Below, in pieces: positions 49,735-57,070 of a DNA stretch of 64,000 nucleotides. The stretch lies in the NCBI GenBank assembly GCA_944474755.1, contig OX104111.1, positions 99,490,805 to 99,554,804 on the forward strand. Reading direction: 5' to 3'. The stretch's first letter is position 1; each line of letters opens with the position of its first letter. Under the pieces are notes generated by a model, which saw only the letters and a list, made by a program, of their open reading frames with translations, was not told the origin of the DNA and searched no databases. Made by a program: the position numbers and the translations under genes. The stretch is from Limnoperna fortunei (taxonomy: Eukaryota > Mollusca > Bivalvia > Mytilida > Modiolidae).

Positions 49735-50668
49735 CATGTATGCTTTTTTAAAATTAGATTGTTTAGTTATTTGAACGATCAAATATGCGGATTTAAGGAA
49801 ATGTATGCGTTCAAAAAATGTATAGAAACCCTATAGGAACCTATATAATTTTCACTTGTTATTGATTTTTAGTCGACTATTTTTCTTAAGATTTGATTTT
49901 CGATGACTTAGAAATCGTATAATTTTTAATTTTTTATCAGTTCCCGTGCCTTTTCTATAGTAAATATGACGAGCCAAATTTTGATAATGTAGGATTTTTC
50001 ATCGGTAAAAAATAGAATCTTTGGAAATTTGAACGACCGAAAATGAGAATTTAAGGAAATGTATGCGTTCAAAAAATGTATAGAAACCCTATAGGAACCT
50101 GTATAATTTTCACTTGTTATTGATTTTTAGTCGACTATTTTTCTTAAGATTTGATTTTCGATGACTTAGAAATCGTATAATTTTAATTTTTTATCAGTTC
50201 CCGTGCCTTTTCTATAGTAAATATGACGAGCCAAATTTTGATAATGTAGGATTTTTCATCGGTAAAAAATAGAATCTTTGGAAATTTGAACGACCGAAAA
50301 TGAGAATTTAAGGAAATGTATGCGTTCAAAAAATGTATAGAAACCCTATAGGAACGTGTATATTTTTCACTTGTTATTGATTTTTAGTCGACTATTTTTC
50401 TTAAGATTTGATTTTCGATGACTTAGAAATCGTATAATTTTTAACTTTTTATCAGTTCCCGTGCCTTTTCTATAGTTAATATGACGAGCCAAATTTTGAT
50501 AATGTAGGATTTTTCATCGGTTAAAAATAGAATCTTTGGAAATTTGAACGATCGAAAATGAGAATTTAAGGAAATGTATGTGTTCAAAAAATGTATAGAA
50601 ACCCTATAGGAACCTGTATAATTTTCATTTGTTATTGATTTTTAGTCGACTATTTTTCTTAAAATTTG
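49735..50668. repeat. ~258-bp tandem repeat array, about 3.6 copies
   Basis: Near-identical units with TTAAGGAAATGTATGCGTTC at 49794, 50052, 50310 and 50567, each also containing GAAACCCTATAGGAACCTGT, AGTCGACTATTTTTCTTAAG and TCAGTTCCCGTGCCTTTTC. The array occupies the convergent space between the polymerase 3' end and the minus-strand genes and is interrupted at 50668 by a gene relic. A further diverged unit follows at 51060-51300. Confidence 0.95.
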
Positions 50669-51040
50669 ATATCGGGCGACGGAAGCTGTCTTGTGGTGGT
50701 GGAGGTGTTGGCATTCCCGTTCCGTGTTTATTTCGTTGATACCTCAACACGGCATCTCTTCCGGAAACTTGATGTTGACAAGTTGGACATTGCATCCTTA
50801 TTGCGTAGGTGAATTCCTTCCTTTATATCTTTTCGAAAATGAAACAAGCAGAACACTTGACCATCCTTGTACCGACATACTTGTAATCGGTCGTATCTTA
50901 AGGTGATTTGTAGTCTCTTCATGTTACCGCTTTTGATCGGCATATAAATTACTCTCTCAACGATCGCCTCCGTCATCTCTTCCCGGCGTACTATCACAGA
51001 CTGCATTAATGACAGGAACGTATCATGCTTTAGAAAACCT
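50669..51040 (-). pseudogene. Relic paralogue of the virion-like gene at 55143-55565
   Basis: Minus-strand frame 50728-51006, open somewhat further upstream, containing MPIKSGNMKRLQITLRYDRL and QVFCLFHFRKDI. It aligns with the C-terminal half of the 140-aa protein at 55143-55565 (NADLNRLRFFIRDDRLEPC, RLYCTLHFRRRR). The N-terminal half is absent. An AG just upstream (about 51040) could be a splice acceptor, but no first exon was found. It is embedded in the tandem array, so it is probably a degraded duplicate from an ancestral layout. Function as for the parent, unknown. Confidence 0.6.
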
Positions 51041-51059
51041 ATTAGAAAACGTGTATACG

Positions 51060-51300
51060 TTTCGCGTGTTATTGATTTTTAGTCGACTATTTTTCTTAAC
51101 ATTTGATTTTCGATGACTTAGAAATCGTATAATTTAGATTTTTTATCAGTTCCCGTGACTTTTCTATAGTAAATATGATGAGCCAAATTTTGATCGTGTA
51201 CTATTTTTCATCGATTAAAATTAGATTGTTTAGTTATTGGAACGACCAAAATATGTGAATTTAAGGAATTAAATCTGTTCAATAATGGAATGAAATAACG
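51060..51300. repeat. Diverged unit of the ~258-bp repeat
   Basis: Shares TTATTGATTTTTAGTCGACT, CGATGACTTAGAAATCGTAT and TCAGTTCCCGTG with the array at 49735-50668, with substitutions. It resumes the array after the gene relic. Confidence 0.85.
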
Positions 51301-51690
51301 TGTATATTTTTCACGTGTTATGGTCGATTTTTTTTTCTGTATTGTAAATAGTATAGATATATGTAATACTGACTTGTATATAATATTTTTCACGTGTTAT
51401 TTTTTCTCGAAATTTGATGTCGTTGTATTTTTTTTCTGTATTGTAAATAGTATTGATATATGTAATACTGACTTGTATATAATATTTTTCACGTGTTATT
51501 GTCGATTATTTTTTCTCGAGATTTGATGTCGTTGTAGTTTGTCTGTATTGTAAATAGTATTTATATATGTAATACTGACTTGTATATAATATTTTTCACG
51601 TCGATTATTTTTTCTCGAGATTTGATGTCGTTGTTTGTTCTGTATTGTAAATAGTATAAGTATATTCCTACGGACTTGTATATAATAAAT
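51300..51690. repeat. ~105-bp tandem repeats, 3-4 copies
   Basis: Units with CTGTATTGTAAATAGTAT, ATATGTAATACTGACTTGTA and ATTTTTCACGTGTTATT, containing the E-box CACGTG. They differ from the 258-bp unit but sit in the same convergent spacer. Confidence 0.9.
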
Positions 51691-51763
51691 GTCGTAACGT
51701 GTGTTTTTCTTTTGTCGAAAAAGTTACCCCTCCCAAGCGAAAACAAACTCGATAGATCAAGTC

Positions 51764-51772
51764 TACATGTTT
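51764..51772 (-). terminator. Poly(A) signal after the last minus-strand gene
   Basis: AATAAA on the minus strand about 25 bases after the stop of the 49-aa gene (51796), the usual spacing for polyadenylation of the leftmost transcript. Confidence 0.6.
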
Positions 51773-51795
51773 TATTACAAAAAATTTCGATACAA

Positions 51796-51945
51796 TTAAA
51801 GCGAAATCCAAGTTTTATTGTCTTTGACCGGAATGCCGGGTGGTCCGAGTTTTCTCTTCTTAGTTCCTTCTCCCGTTTGCTTCTTCTTCTGTTCGGCAAG
51901 GAGTTTTTGGTATCGTTCGTAAGGGATTAGGATCATTTTCTCCAT
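51796..51945 (-). CDS. Small Polinton protein (49 aa), unknown
   Basis: ATG at 51945 overlaps the end of the preceding gene by 13 bases; stop TAA at 51796-51798. Starts MEKMILIPYERYQKLLAEQ, then a Lys-rich stretch (KKKQTGEGTKKRK) and a Pro-rich PPGIPVKDNKTWISL end. I recall small proteins of this style next to capsid genes in animal Polinton-like elements but cannot name a function. Same strand, tight overlap and intact frame support it as a real gene. Confidence 0.65.
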   Translation of the reverse strand: MEKMILIPYERYQKLLAEQKKKQTGEGTKKRKLGPPGIPVKDNKTWISL

Positions 51946-52245
51946 GTCTCAAAGTTTTCTAAAAGGCGCACGACGGCAGCGGTTCCTCTTTGCAAGACGC
52001 AAAGTCTCTGTTTTCTCGTCGACGACTTTTTCCCCAAAACGTCGATGGTCTTTTTATATCGCTTCAGTCGTAGTTTCTCCTCCGGTGTCAGAACTATCGT
52101 CCCTTTGATGACGTTGTGGGCGATTTCGCTTCAAGGCTTTCAGTTGCGATTTGTCGATGGTTTTTAGCAAGGTCTTTCTCTGGTCTTTCCTGGCCACTCT
52201 CAACAGATGGAGAAAGTGACGTTGGTCTTCTAGTAGTCGACCCAT
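51933..52245 (-). pseudogene. Small basic Polinton protein, paralogue of 55599-55942, frame-broken
   Basis: Starts at ATG 52245 with MGRLLEDQRHFLHLLRVARK and KTLLKTIDKSQLKAL. The frame is then lost near 52130, while the adjacent frame carries the conserved remainder (IAHNVIKGTIVLTPEEKL, then VLQRGTAAVVRLLENFE) to TGA 51933-51935. Spacing of HFL, RK.LL and Q(L/M)..L matches the gene at 55599-55942, so the two are paralogues. Very Lys/Arg-rich, consistent with binding nucleic acid in the virion; that is inference. An ATAAGAGG motif lies about 30 bases before the start. Confidence 0.7.
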
Positions 52246-52270
52246 GACTTTTGAGTGTTCTCTTGGCGTC

Positions 52271-52277
52271 CTCTTAT
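52271..52277 (-). promoter_or_regulatory. Gene-junction motif ATAAGAG (site 1)
   Basis: ACATAAGAGGACG on the minus strand; its TAA is the stop codon of the ATPase gene, and the next gene starts about 26 bases downstream (52245). Confidence 0.6.
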
Positions 52278-52921
52278 GTTTTCACGTAGACGATCGGGTC
52301 TTCTCCCGGAAACACGTGGGTCCTCAATCGATATGCGTCGTCGGAATGCGGAGACATGTCCACCACCAAATATCCATAGAGTGTCGCCGTGGCGTCTTCG
52401 TATGCTTCCGTGAGTACTTTAGATTTCCCGGGATAGAGTTGTCGTCCCAAGGTGGCGATCTGAGAGACGTCTCTGACGTTTTTCATCAACACCAAGTACG
52501 TGGTGTTCAGGGCAATAGTCCTCGATCTAGCTCCTTGAACGTAAAGATTCTGCGTCAAAAACAAGACGCTCAGTCGTCTGTGGTGACATCCCTGCGTGAA
52601 AAGTAACTCCATGTCGACGTCGCGTACCACGCGATGCATCAGATCGTCTAATACGATCAGGCGATGATGTCTGTCTGCAGTAAATTCTCGAACCGTTTCC
52701 ATAGAAGGTAGCCCCTCGTGAAATGAGAGGTGAGGTATAGTCTTTTCCATTTCTTCAAAGAGTGGTTGGTGTATACCGTAGCAATACAAGACGGCTTCGG
52801 GAGGTTCGTCGGGGTACATTTCTTTCAAATGTTTCAACAGCCTGTAGACGAACCGCGTCTTTCCACTTCCCGTTTGCCCAGCGATGCACGTGCTAGAACA
52901 CGATAAAAACGAAAACACCAT
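52274..52921 (-). CDS. Packaging ATPase (FtsK/HerA, A32-like)
   Basis: 215 aa from ATG 52921 (the frame is open further upstream, but this ATG gives the typical short lead, MVFSFLSCSSTCIAGQTG). Walker A GQTGSGKT at about residues 14-21, Walker B HRLIVLDDLM, and a sensor-type LSVLFLTQN. These match the genome-packaging ATPase of Polintons, virophages and related viruses, which drives linear DNA into capsids. Stop TAA lies inside an ATAAGAGG motif. The gene is intact. It is preceded by ATAAGAGA at 52953-52959, 32 bases before the ATG. Confidence 0.9.
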   Translation of the reverse strand: MVFSFLSCSSTCIAGQTGSGKTRFVYRLLKHLKEMYPDEPPEAVLYCYGIHQPLFEEMEKTIPHLSFHEGLPSMETVREFTADRHHRLIVLDDLMHRVVRDVDMELLFTQGCHHRRLSVLFLTQNLYVQGARSRTIALNTTYLVLMKNVRDVSQIATLGRQLYPGKSKVLTEAYEDATATLYGYLVVDMSPHSDDAYRLRTHVFPGEDPIVYVKT

Positions 52922-52952
52922 GATGCCCGTTTCGAATCTAGATGTCCATCTT

Positions 52953-52959
52953 CTCTTAT
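52953..52959 (-). promoter_or_regulatory. Gene-junction motif ATAAGAG (site 2)
   Basis: ACATAAGAGAAG on the minus strand; the TAA is the stop codon of the membrane protein gene and the motif lies 32 bases before the ATPase ATG. Confidence 0.6.
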
Positions 52960-53183
52960 GTCTTCTTGAGCGTGGGATTGGGTAAGGCGTATCCGATGGC
53001 ACTGCTCAACAACGCTATCCATAGTTCGCTCTTGTCGTTTTGCAAGGACAGATTGGCGATCGATGTGACGATGATGACGAAGACCACGATCATCTGGCAA
53101 AAGTAGACGATTTCCGATTTGGGTAGTTGACTTCCCAGCATTGGCCATCGTTCAGTACTGTGCGTGCTGCTTTCACGCTCCAT
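52956..53183 (-). CDS. Small two-pass membrane protein (in frame with protease)
   Basis: From ATG 53183 this gives 75 aa: a hydrophilic start, then hydrophobic FCQMIVVFVIIVTSIANLSL, a loop QNDKSELW and a second hydrophobic segment IALLSSAIGYALPNPTL. The frame is continuous with the protease upstream, so as read it would be a C-terminal extension of that enzyme. An ATAAGGAGAG motif 23-30 bases before this ATG, like those at other gene starts, suggests it is a separate gene whose border has been lost. Small hydrophobic proteins of this kind occur in animal Polinton-like elements; a role in virion membrane or assembly is inference. Confidence 0.6.
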   Translation of the reverse strand: MERESSTHSTERWPMLGSQLPKSEIVYFCQMIVVFVIIVTSIANLSLQNDKSELWIALLSSAIGYALPNPTLKKT

Positions 53184-53621
53184 TTTGAAGAGTCGTGTCG
53201 TTTCTCTCCTTATGAAGTTTTTCACTTTTCGATCGTTGGCCTTTAAATCCAGGGTGCTAAACCGGTTCAGGATCTCTTGAAAAGTCCTCGAGCGATGTCT
53301 CTCGCGTACGAAATGAATGCAGTAGGCTCCACAGGTGTCGCTGTCCTCCGGTTGTATGGCGTCCGGTGTATACAGATAAGACGTTCCCAGCACTTCTTCG
53401 AAATGACGCTGGTAATCACCCGGTGGGTGCCCCAGCGAATCGAAAAATTCGGGTGGTCCTTTCGCTGGAAAATGAAACACCGTCCAGTGAGTGCCGGGTC
53501 TGGAACACGGATCTGTATTGACGACGTACGTCTTTGGTTTCTTCGCTCGCCTCAATTCGTCGGCACAAACGGCTTGGATTCCTAAAGGTTTCAGCGCTCT
53601 TTCGATTTCTTCGTTGTTCAT
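53184..53621 (-). CDS. Adenain-like cysteine protease
   Basis: Starts at ATG 53621, overlapping the capsid stop as ATGA. Catalytic residues in the order of the adenovirus protease/Ulp1 fold: His45 (GTHWTVFHF), Asp61 (FFDSLG), Gln90 (DAIQPEDSD) and Cys97 (DTCGAYCIHFV). The domain ends around residue 140. In Polintons and adenoviruses it cleaves virion precursors. The frame runs on without a stop into the membrane protein (52956-53183), giving a 221-aa product as read. The core is intact. Confidence 0.92.
53206..53213 (-). promoter_or_regulatory. Gene-junction motif, variant ATAAGGAG (site 3)
   Basis: TTCATAAGGAGAG on the minus strand, 23 bases before the ATG of the membrane protein, inside the continuous protease frame. 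Confidence 0.5.
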
Positions 53622-54870
53622 GGTAGTAAGACTCGTCTGGATTGATCCACGTGCATTACCTTGGGAAACTTGCCATACATCAACACGGTCACGCTCTCGG
53701 GTAAAGCCGTGCCGAATTTTATTTCCAAACGACAGTCTCCTCTTCTTTTGGCATTAAAATCGACTCGGTCGTCAATGTTGAAAACGAACAGGGCATAGCC
53801 TCCTGCAAAATCCCAGTAAGACACGGCGACGTCCTCCCTGAAAGCGGCGAGTCTCTTGTAAGCGTCCACGTAGTTGCGTCCCGCAAAGTTGGGTTGTAGC
53901 GGTTGGGTCGGATACGATTGTCCGTCGATGTACAGGCTCAGAAAATTGCAATCGAATCCTTGAAAATTGAAGGGTGACTTCTTATAACTTCCGTTGAACG
54001 CTTCGCTGCTAACCAGGCCGACGATCAGCTGGTTGGGAACTTCTCCTTGGAATAGGTTGTTTTCGACGAATCCGTATTCTCCCTTGGAGACGGAGGCAAT
54101 CTTCATATCGCTGTTGACGAACGGATACATGGCCGTGGCATTTCCTAACAACTGATTATGAGCCATCAGCACTCCGGCGTTGGGTTTCTGCAGGCACAAT
54201 TTGAATGCGGCGTCCAAGATCTGTACTCTGTAAGCGGCGTTGACATCGCTCGACAACAAGCGAAATGCGTTCTGAGTGGGCCACAGCTTTAGGGTCAAGG
54301 CGATACCATTCAGCAACAGACGGTTCTGTCTAAATACGTCTAGGTGAATGGACCCTCCATCTCTAATATGCAACCTTCGTTCGTAAACATAGAGCGTCTG
54401 TACAATGCAACATTGGAACTGGATTTAACGTCGGTGTCGTCGTGGTGTCCGGCCGTGTCTTTAGAAAAACATTGCGCATTGAGGTGTACTGTGTCGTCCT
54501 TTCCACTCTCCAACAGGGTGTCGATGTAGGCTTTGAACGGGTAGTTGGATCCCATTTGCGATACGGGTGTGTGCTGCAGATGACAATCTACATTTGAAAA
54601 TAGCGCTTGCAGGGCTAAATTTACTAAGCAAACGTTGGCGTCTTTTGTGATCGGTGTTCCGTCTTCATTTAAAAGTCGTAATTTGACTTTGAGCGAACTT
54701 CTCTTCAGATCCATGTAGGCAGCCGATTGCGGTGGAATCGTAAACTCCAAAGGACCATCGCCCGAGATTTGATTGGTCGGTCGAAATTCGATCCATTCTC
54801 TCTTCTGGATGCCAGTGTTGGCTGGTGGAGGCGAAAACAGGGACAGTTCGTCTTCGTGATTTTCTTCCAA
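53618..54870 (-). pseudogene. Major capsid protein, frame-broken near 54350
   Basis: Two minus-strand frames, 54340-54870 (IEFRPTNQISGDGPLEFTIP, LVNLALQALFSNVDCHLQ, NYPFKAYIDTLLESG) and 53618-54373 (HLDVFRQNRLLLNGIALTL, VEKNLF-like VENNLFQGEVPNQLIVGLV, FNGSYKKSPFNFQG, KFGTALPESVTVLMYGKF), overlap at a one-base shift near 54350 and together span about 420 residues. The order and blocks match the capsid protein family often annotated F54H12.2-like in animal genomes, the Polinton double-jelly-roll major capsid protein. There is no ATG at the expected start: the first codon near 54870 is TTG, and the upstream gene's TAG is in the same frame. As read it cannot make a full capsid protein. Confidence 0.88.
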
Positions 54871-54876
54871 GTGATT

Positions 54877-55155
54877 CTAGTTAAAACTACGTCGGCGTTT
54901 GCGGCTTCTTATAACTTTCGGTGGCGCCAGTTCGGACTTGGCCATCTCGAGCGTCTGGGCTAACGGTGTCACCAATTGAACTTGAGGCGTCTCTGATCTC
55001 CACTGGGTACCGCTTCCCACGATGTAACGTCCCTTGTGATCTGGTCGAACCCTTCCTTCCGACAGGTCCGAGAAAGGCTGTTCCCACTTTTTGTGGTCGG
55101 GCACGTACGGCATCCATCGTTGTGTCTTGTGATCGTAGACTTCTATCGATCCCAT
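54877..55155 (-). CDS. Small basic core-like Polinton protein (92 aa)
   Basis: ATG 55155 overlaps the preceding gene by 13 bases; stop TAG 54877-54879 lies directly before the capsid frame and in the same phase. Opens MGSIEVYDHKTQRWMPYVPD with KKWEQPF following and ends in a cluster of arginines (RSRKRRRSFN), suggesting a nuclear-localisation or DNA-binding tail. Position beside capsid genes fits a minor core or cement protein, by analogy only. The C-terminal coding part holds TATAAGAAG, the junction motif for the capsid gene. Confidence 0.6.
   Translation of the reverse strand: MGSIEVYDHKTQRWMPYVPDHKKWEQPFSDLSEGRVRPDHKGRYIVGSGTQWRSETPQVQLVTPLAQTLEMAKSELAPPKVIRSRKRRRSFN
54905..54912 (-). promoter_or_regulatory. 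Gene-junction motif, variant ATAAGAAG (site 4)
   Basis: GTTATAAGAAGCC on the minus strand within the 92-aa gene, about 35 bases before the expected capsid protein start. Confidence 0.5.
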
Positions 55156-55565
55156 CGTCGTCTTCTGAAGTGAAGCGTACAGTACAGACGGTCGAGTTTA
55201 AACCGACAAGGTTCTAGTCGATCGTCTCTTATAAAGAAACGCAATCGATTCAGGTCGGCATTACGTAATTTGACGTAATAAAGTTGGCCAAACTCCAACG
55301 TGTTTTGATCCACTGACTCGATGACTCGCAAGAGAGGCAAAAATCTATTGCGCGCGTACGATTCTTCGACGATATCGACGCAGACGTACAGTCGATGACT
55401 CGGATACTCCAACTGGGACGGTAGGGTGAGTTCCGTCAGAGCGCATTCCCAGCTTCCTTCCAGCAGGAACCTTTTGGGCAGATCTACCACGAAATCTCCG
55501 GCGTGGTTGTCGACGTGGGTAGACAACGAATCGCCGCAATACAAAAACAGGTAAAATGCATCCAT
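55143..55565 (-). CDS. Probable minor virion protein (140 aa)
   Basis: ATG 55565, stop TAG 55143-55145. N-terminal half: MDAFYLFLYCGDSLSTHVDN then AGDFVVDLPKRFLLEGSWEC and ALTELTLPSQ, a pattern (short beta-rich lead, DF.V.LP, L.G.WE.AL.E) seen at the start of virion-associated proteins of animal Polinton-like elements. The C-terminal half, RFFIRDDRLEPCRF and RLYCTLHFRRR, has a paralogous relic at 50669-51040. A penton or minor capsid role is inferred. It is preceded by ATAAGAGGAAG 33 bases before the ATG. Intact. Confidence 0.65.
   Translation of the reverse strand: MDAFYLFLYCGDSLSTHVDNHAGDFVVDLPKRFLLEGSWECALTELTLPSQLEYPSHRLYVCVDIVEESYARNRFLPLLRVIESVDQNTLEFGQLYYVKLRNADLNRLRFFIRDDRLEPCRFKLDRLYCTLHFRRRRWDR
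55226..55232 (-). promoter_or_regulatory. Gene-junction motif ATAAGAG (site 5)
   Basis: TTTATAAGAGACG on the minus strand inside the 140-aa gene, about 70 bases before the ATG of the 92-aa gene (55155). Confidence 0.5.
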
Positions 55566-55595
55566 CTCGAATTCGGATCTGTGACGTTGAGCTTC

Positions 55596-55602
55596 CTCTT
55601 AT
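55596..55602 (-). promoter_or_regulatory. Gene-junction motif ATAAGAG (site 6)
   Basis: ACATAAGAGGAAG on the minus strand; the TAA is the stop codon of the gene at 55599-55942 and the next ATG (55565) is 33 bases on. Confidence 0.65.
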
Positions 55603-55942
55603 GTTTCTCCACGACGTAGGGATAGGACGATGGCTCGATTCAGATTTCGTCTTCGTAAGAGACGAGGTACGATGTCCTGATAAGTCAATAAAGAGTTTCT
55701 TTTTCTGCGCAGCGATATTCCGGGATCGATTATTTGACGCAACAATAACGATCGTTCTCTAATGAATGGTGAATCTCTAATCAAGACGGGTAAGGACCCG
55801 TCCAATATGTAACGCACGACTTCGGCCAATGTTCCATTTGTCCTCTCGTCATGTATCGAATCAAAAGTTTTCTAGTCGTCGAATTAGCTTCTCCCAATTC
55901 TCTCAAAAAATGAATGTGAACGTATACGTTGGATTGATCCAT
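55599..55942 (-). pseudogene. Small basic Polinton protein, frame-broken paralogue of 51933-52245
   Basis: Starts at ATG 55942 (MDQSNVYVHIHFLRELGEAN, then TTRKLLIRYMTRGQ). The frame is lost near 55829, while the neighbouring frame continues (AEVVRYILDGSLPVLIR, LRRKRNSLL, IVPRLLRRRNLNRAI) to TAA 55599-55601. It is a paralogue of 51933-52245, both Lys/Arg-rich with an HFL..L....RK.L(L/I) core. Preceded by ATAAGAGGAAG within the integrase end, 26-32 bases before the ATG. A DNA-condensing virion role is conceivable but unproven. Confidence 0.7.
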
Positions 55943-55951
55943 GATTACATC

Positions 55952-56827
55952 CTATTCTCGGTCCTTCCTCTTATAGTCTTTCAGATCCGCCAGGGGAATC
56001 CAACTGTTGAATTTAGCGGGCCAACCCATCCATTTGACGTATTCTCGATCGAAGGGCTGTCTGACGTGAGAGAGGCGTACCGTGTCTCCCTTTTTAAAGG
56101 CATATCCTGTTCTCGGTGCTTGGTATCGTTCCGTTGAATATTGCATCTTCCATAATCGAGCCTCGTCTTTTTTCGTCACCGCACGAGGAGCCATCTTGAT
56201 GGAACGGTGATAAGCTCCGTTGTAGCTTTGGGTGATTTCTTCCAGAACGTCGATCCAGCGGTGCGTCTGATGACGGGACAGGTAACGAAAGATTTTGCTC
56301 TTTATCGTCTTGATACATCGTTCGGCGTAGGAACTTTTCTGTTCGTTCTGGGTGTAAAAATGATCCACTTTCTCTGCTTTTAACACTAGCCGAACGTCTT
56401 TATTCCGGAATTCGACTCCCTTGTCGGTTCTCAGCTTGTTAGGTTTCCTTCCAAGTCGGAAGAGGGTCTGCAAGGCGTTCGACATTTCCTTGCCTTGAGT
56501 CGAGCGTAACGGAAACGTGTGGGCAAAGCGCGAAAAGACGTCGATAGTAACGACGAAATAAGCGTATCCGTCGTTTTCTTTGCTAAACGTTTTCATGACG
56601 GCGGTATCGGCGTCCCACTGGTAGTCGATGTACGGGGCAATCACTATGCGCCGGCGAAAGGCTCTGTTGATTTGACGATGTAGTCCGAACGTCTCCTGTC
56701 CCTCTAACCATGACTCGATTTTGCTTCTTCCCAACACGTATTTTCCTTCCTTGCGTACCGCTCTGTACAGTTTTTCCACTCCTCCGTACGATCCCGGATG
56801 ACGAGGGTCGTAATAAATTTTTTCCAA
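55952..56827 (-). CDS. Retroviral-type integrase (Polinton INT)
   Basis: HHCC-like N-terminus is not obvious; the frame opens with EKIYYDPRHPGSYGGVEKLY, a helical lead typical of Polinton integrases. DDE core: Asp74 in YQWDADTAVM, Asp135 in LRTDKGVEF, Glu169 in SSYAERCIKTIK, with VVTIDVFSRFAHTFPLRS between. The C-terminus has a chromo/SH3-like stretch (GDTVRLSHVRQPFDREYV, WPAKFNSW). It would insert the element, giving the 6-bp duplication. The frame is open from 56869 but has no ATG before the catalytic core (first in-frame candidate is TTG at 56827), so the start codon may be lost. Ends TAG 55952-55954, inside the next gene's leader. Confidence 0.9.
   Translation of the reverse strand: MEKIYYDPRHPGSYGGVEKLYRAVRKEGKYVLGRSKIESWLEGQETFGLHRQINRAFRRRIVIAPYIDYQWDADTAVMKTFSKENDGYAYFVVTIDVFSRFAHTFPLRSTQGKEMSNALQTLFRLGRKPNKLRTDKGVEFRNKDVRLVLKAEKVDHFYTQNEQKSSYAERCIKTIKSKIFRYLSRHQTHRWIDVLEEITQSYNGAYHRSIKMAPRAVTKKDEARLWKMQYSTERYQAPRTGYAFKKGDTVRLSHVRQPFDREYVKWMGWPAKFNSWIPLADLKDYKRKDRE
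55968..55974 (-). promoter_or_regulatory. Gene-junction motif ATAAGAG (site 7)
   Basis: ACTATAAGAGGAAGG on the minus strand within the last codons of the integrase, 26-32 bases before ATG 55942. Confidence 0.6.
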
Positions 56828-57048
56828 GTACTCTTCGTACTTGATGGTCGTTTTCGTGGACTGTTGATTTTACTCTTATAGAGGTCCAAATAGGACCGAA
56901 TCATATCGAACTTCCACGATGGTTGTGCCAAGTAGGGATCTGAAAGGTAGGACTTAATGCGGTCCAGCGTCTGTGTCGTCTTGACAAAAGCCACGTATAT
57001 TTCGCTGGGTTTCTGCGCAAAGAGGATGTATATGTACGTCTGGTCCAT
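56704..57048 (-). CDS. Unknown Polinton ORF between TBP-like and integrase genes
   Basis: ATG 57048, 17 bases after the stop of the TBP-like gene. The first 60 residues look genuine: MDQTYIYILFAQKPSEIYVA, then TTQTLDRIKSYLSDPY and SWKFDMIRSYLDLY. After about 56880 the frame runs antiparallel in phase through the start of the integrase and is probably not real coding; a border motif (CTATAAGAG) at 56873-56879 suggests the gene originally ended there. No family recognised. Confidence 0.45.
   Translation of the reverse strand: MDQTYIYILFAQKPSEIYVAFVKTTQTLDRIKSYLSDPYLAQPSWKFDMIRSYLDLYKSKINSPRKRPSSTKSTWKKFITTLVIRDRTEEWKNCTERYARKENTCWEEAKSSHG
56873..56879 (-). promoter_or_regulatory. Gene-junction motif ATAAGAG (site 8)
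   Basis: CTCTATAAGAGTAAAATC on the minus strand just before the open integrase frame (56869). Confidence 0.6.
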
Positions 57049-57063
57049 TTTGTTGTTGACGAC

Positions 57064-57070
57064 CTCTTAT
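57064..57070 (-). promoter_or_regulatory. Gene-junction motif ATAAGAG (site 9)
   Basis: GTATAAGAGGTCG on the minus strand; the TAA is the stop of the TBP-like gene and ATG 57048 follows 17 bases later. Confidence 0.65.

Noticed and set aside
50052..50668. Origin of replication in the tandem array
   Set aside because: Polintons are expected to replicate from protein-primed ends; nothing beyond repetition supports an internal origin.
51561..51899. 112-aa minus-strand frame at the left end of the minus arm
   Set aside because: Runs through tandem repeats; the 49-aa frame at 51796-51945 has the better start, gene overlap and poly(A) signal.
55829..56137. Plus-strand frame opposite the integrase 3' end
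   Set aside because: Lies antisense to recognised coding sequence and has no domain content.
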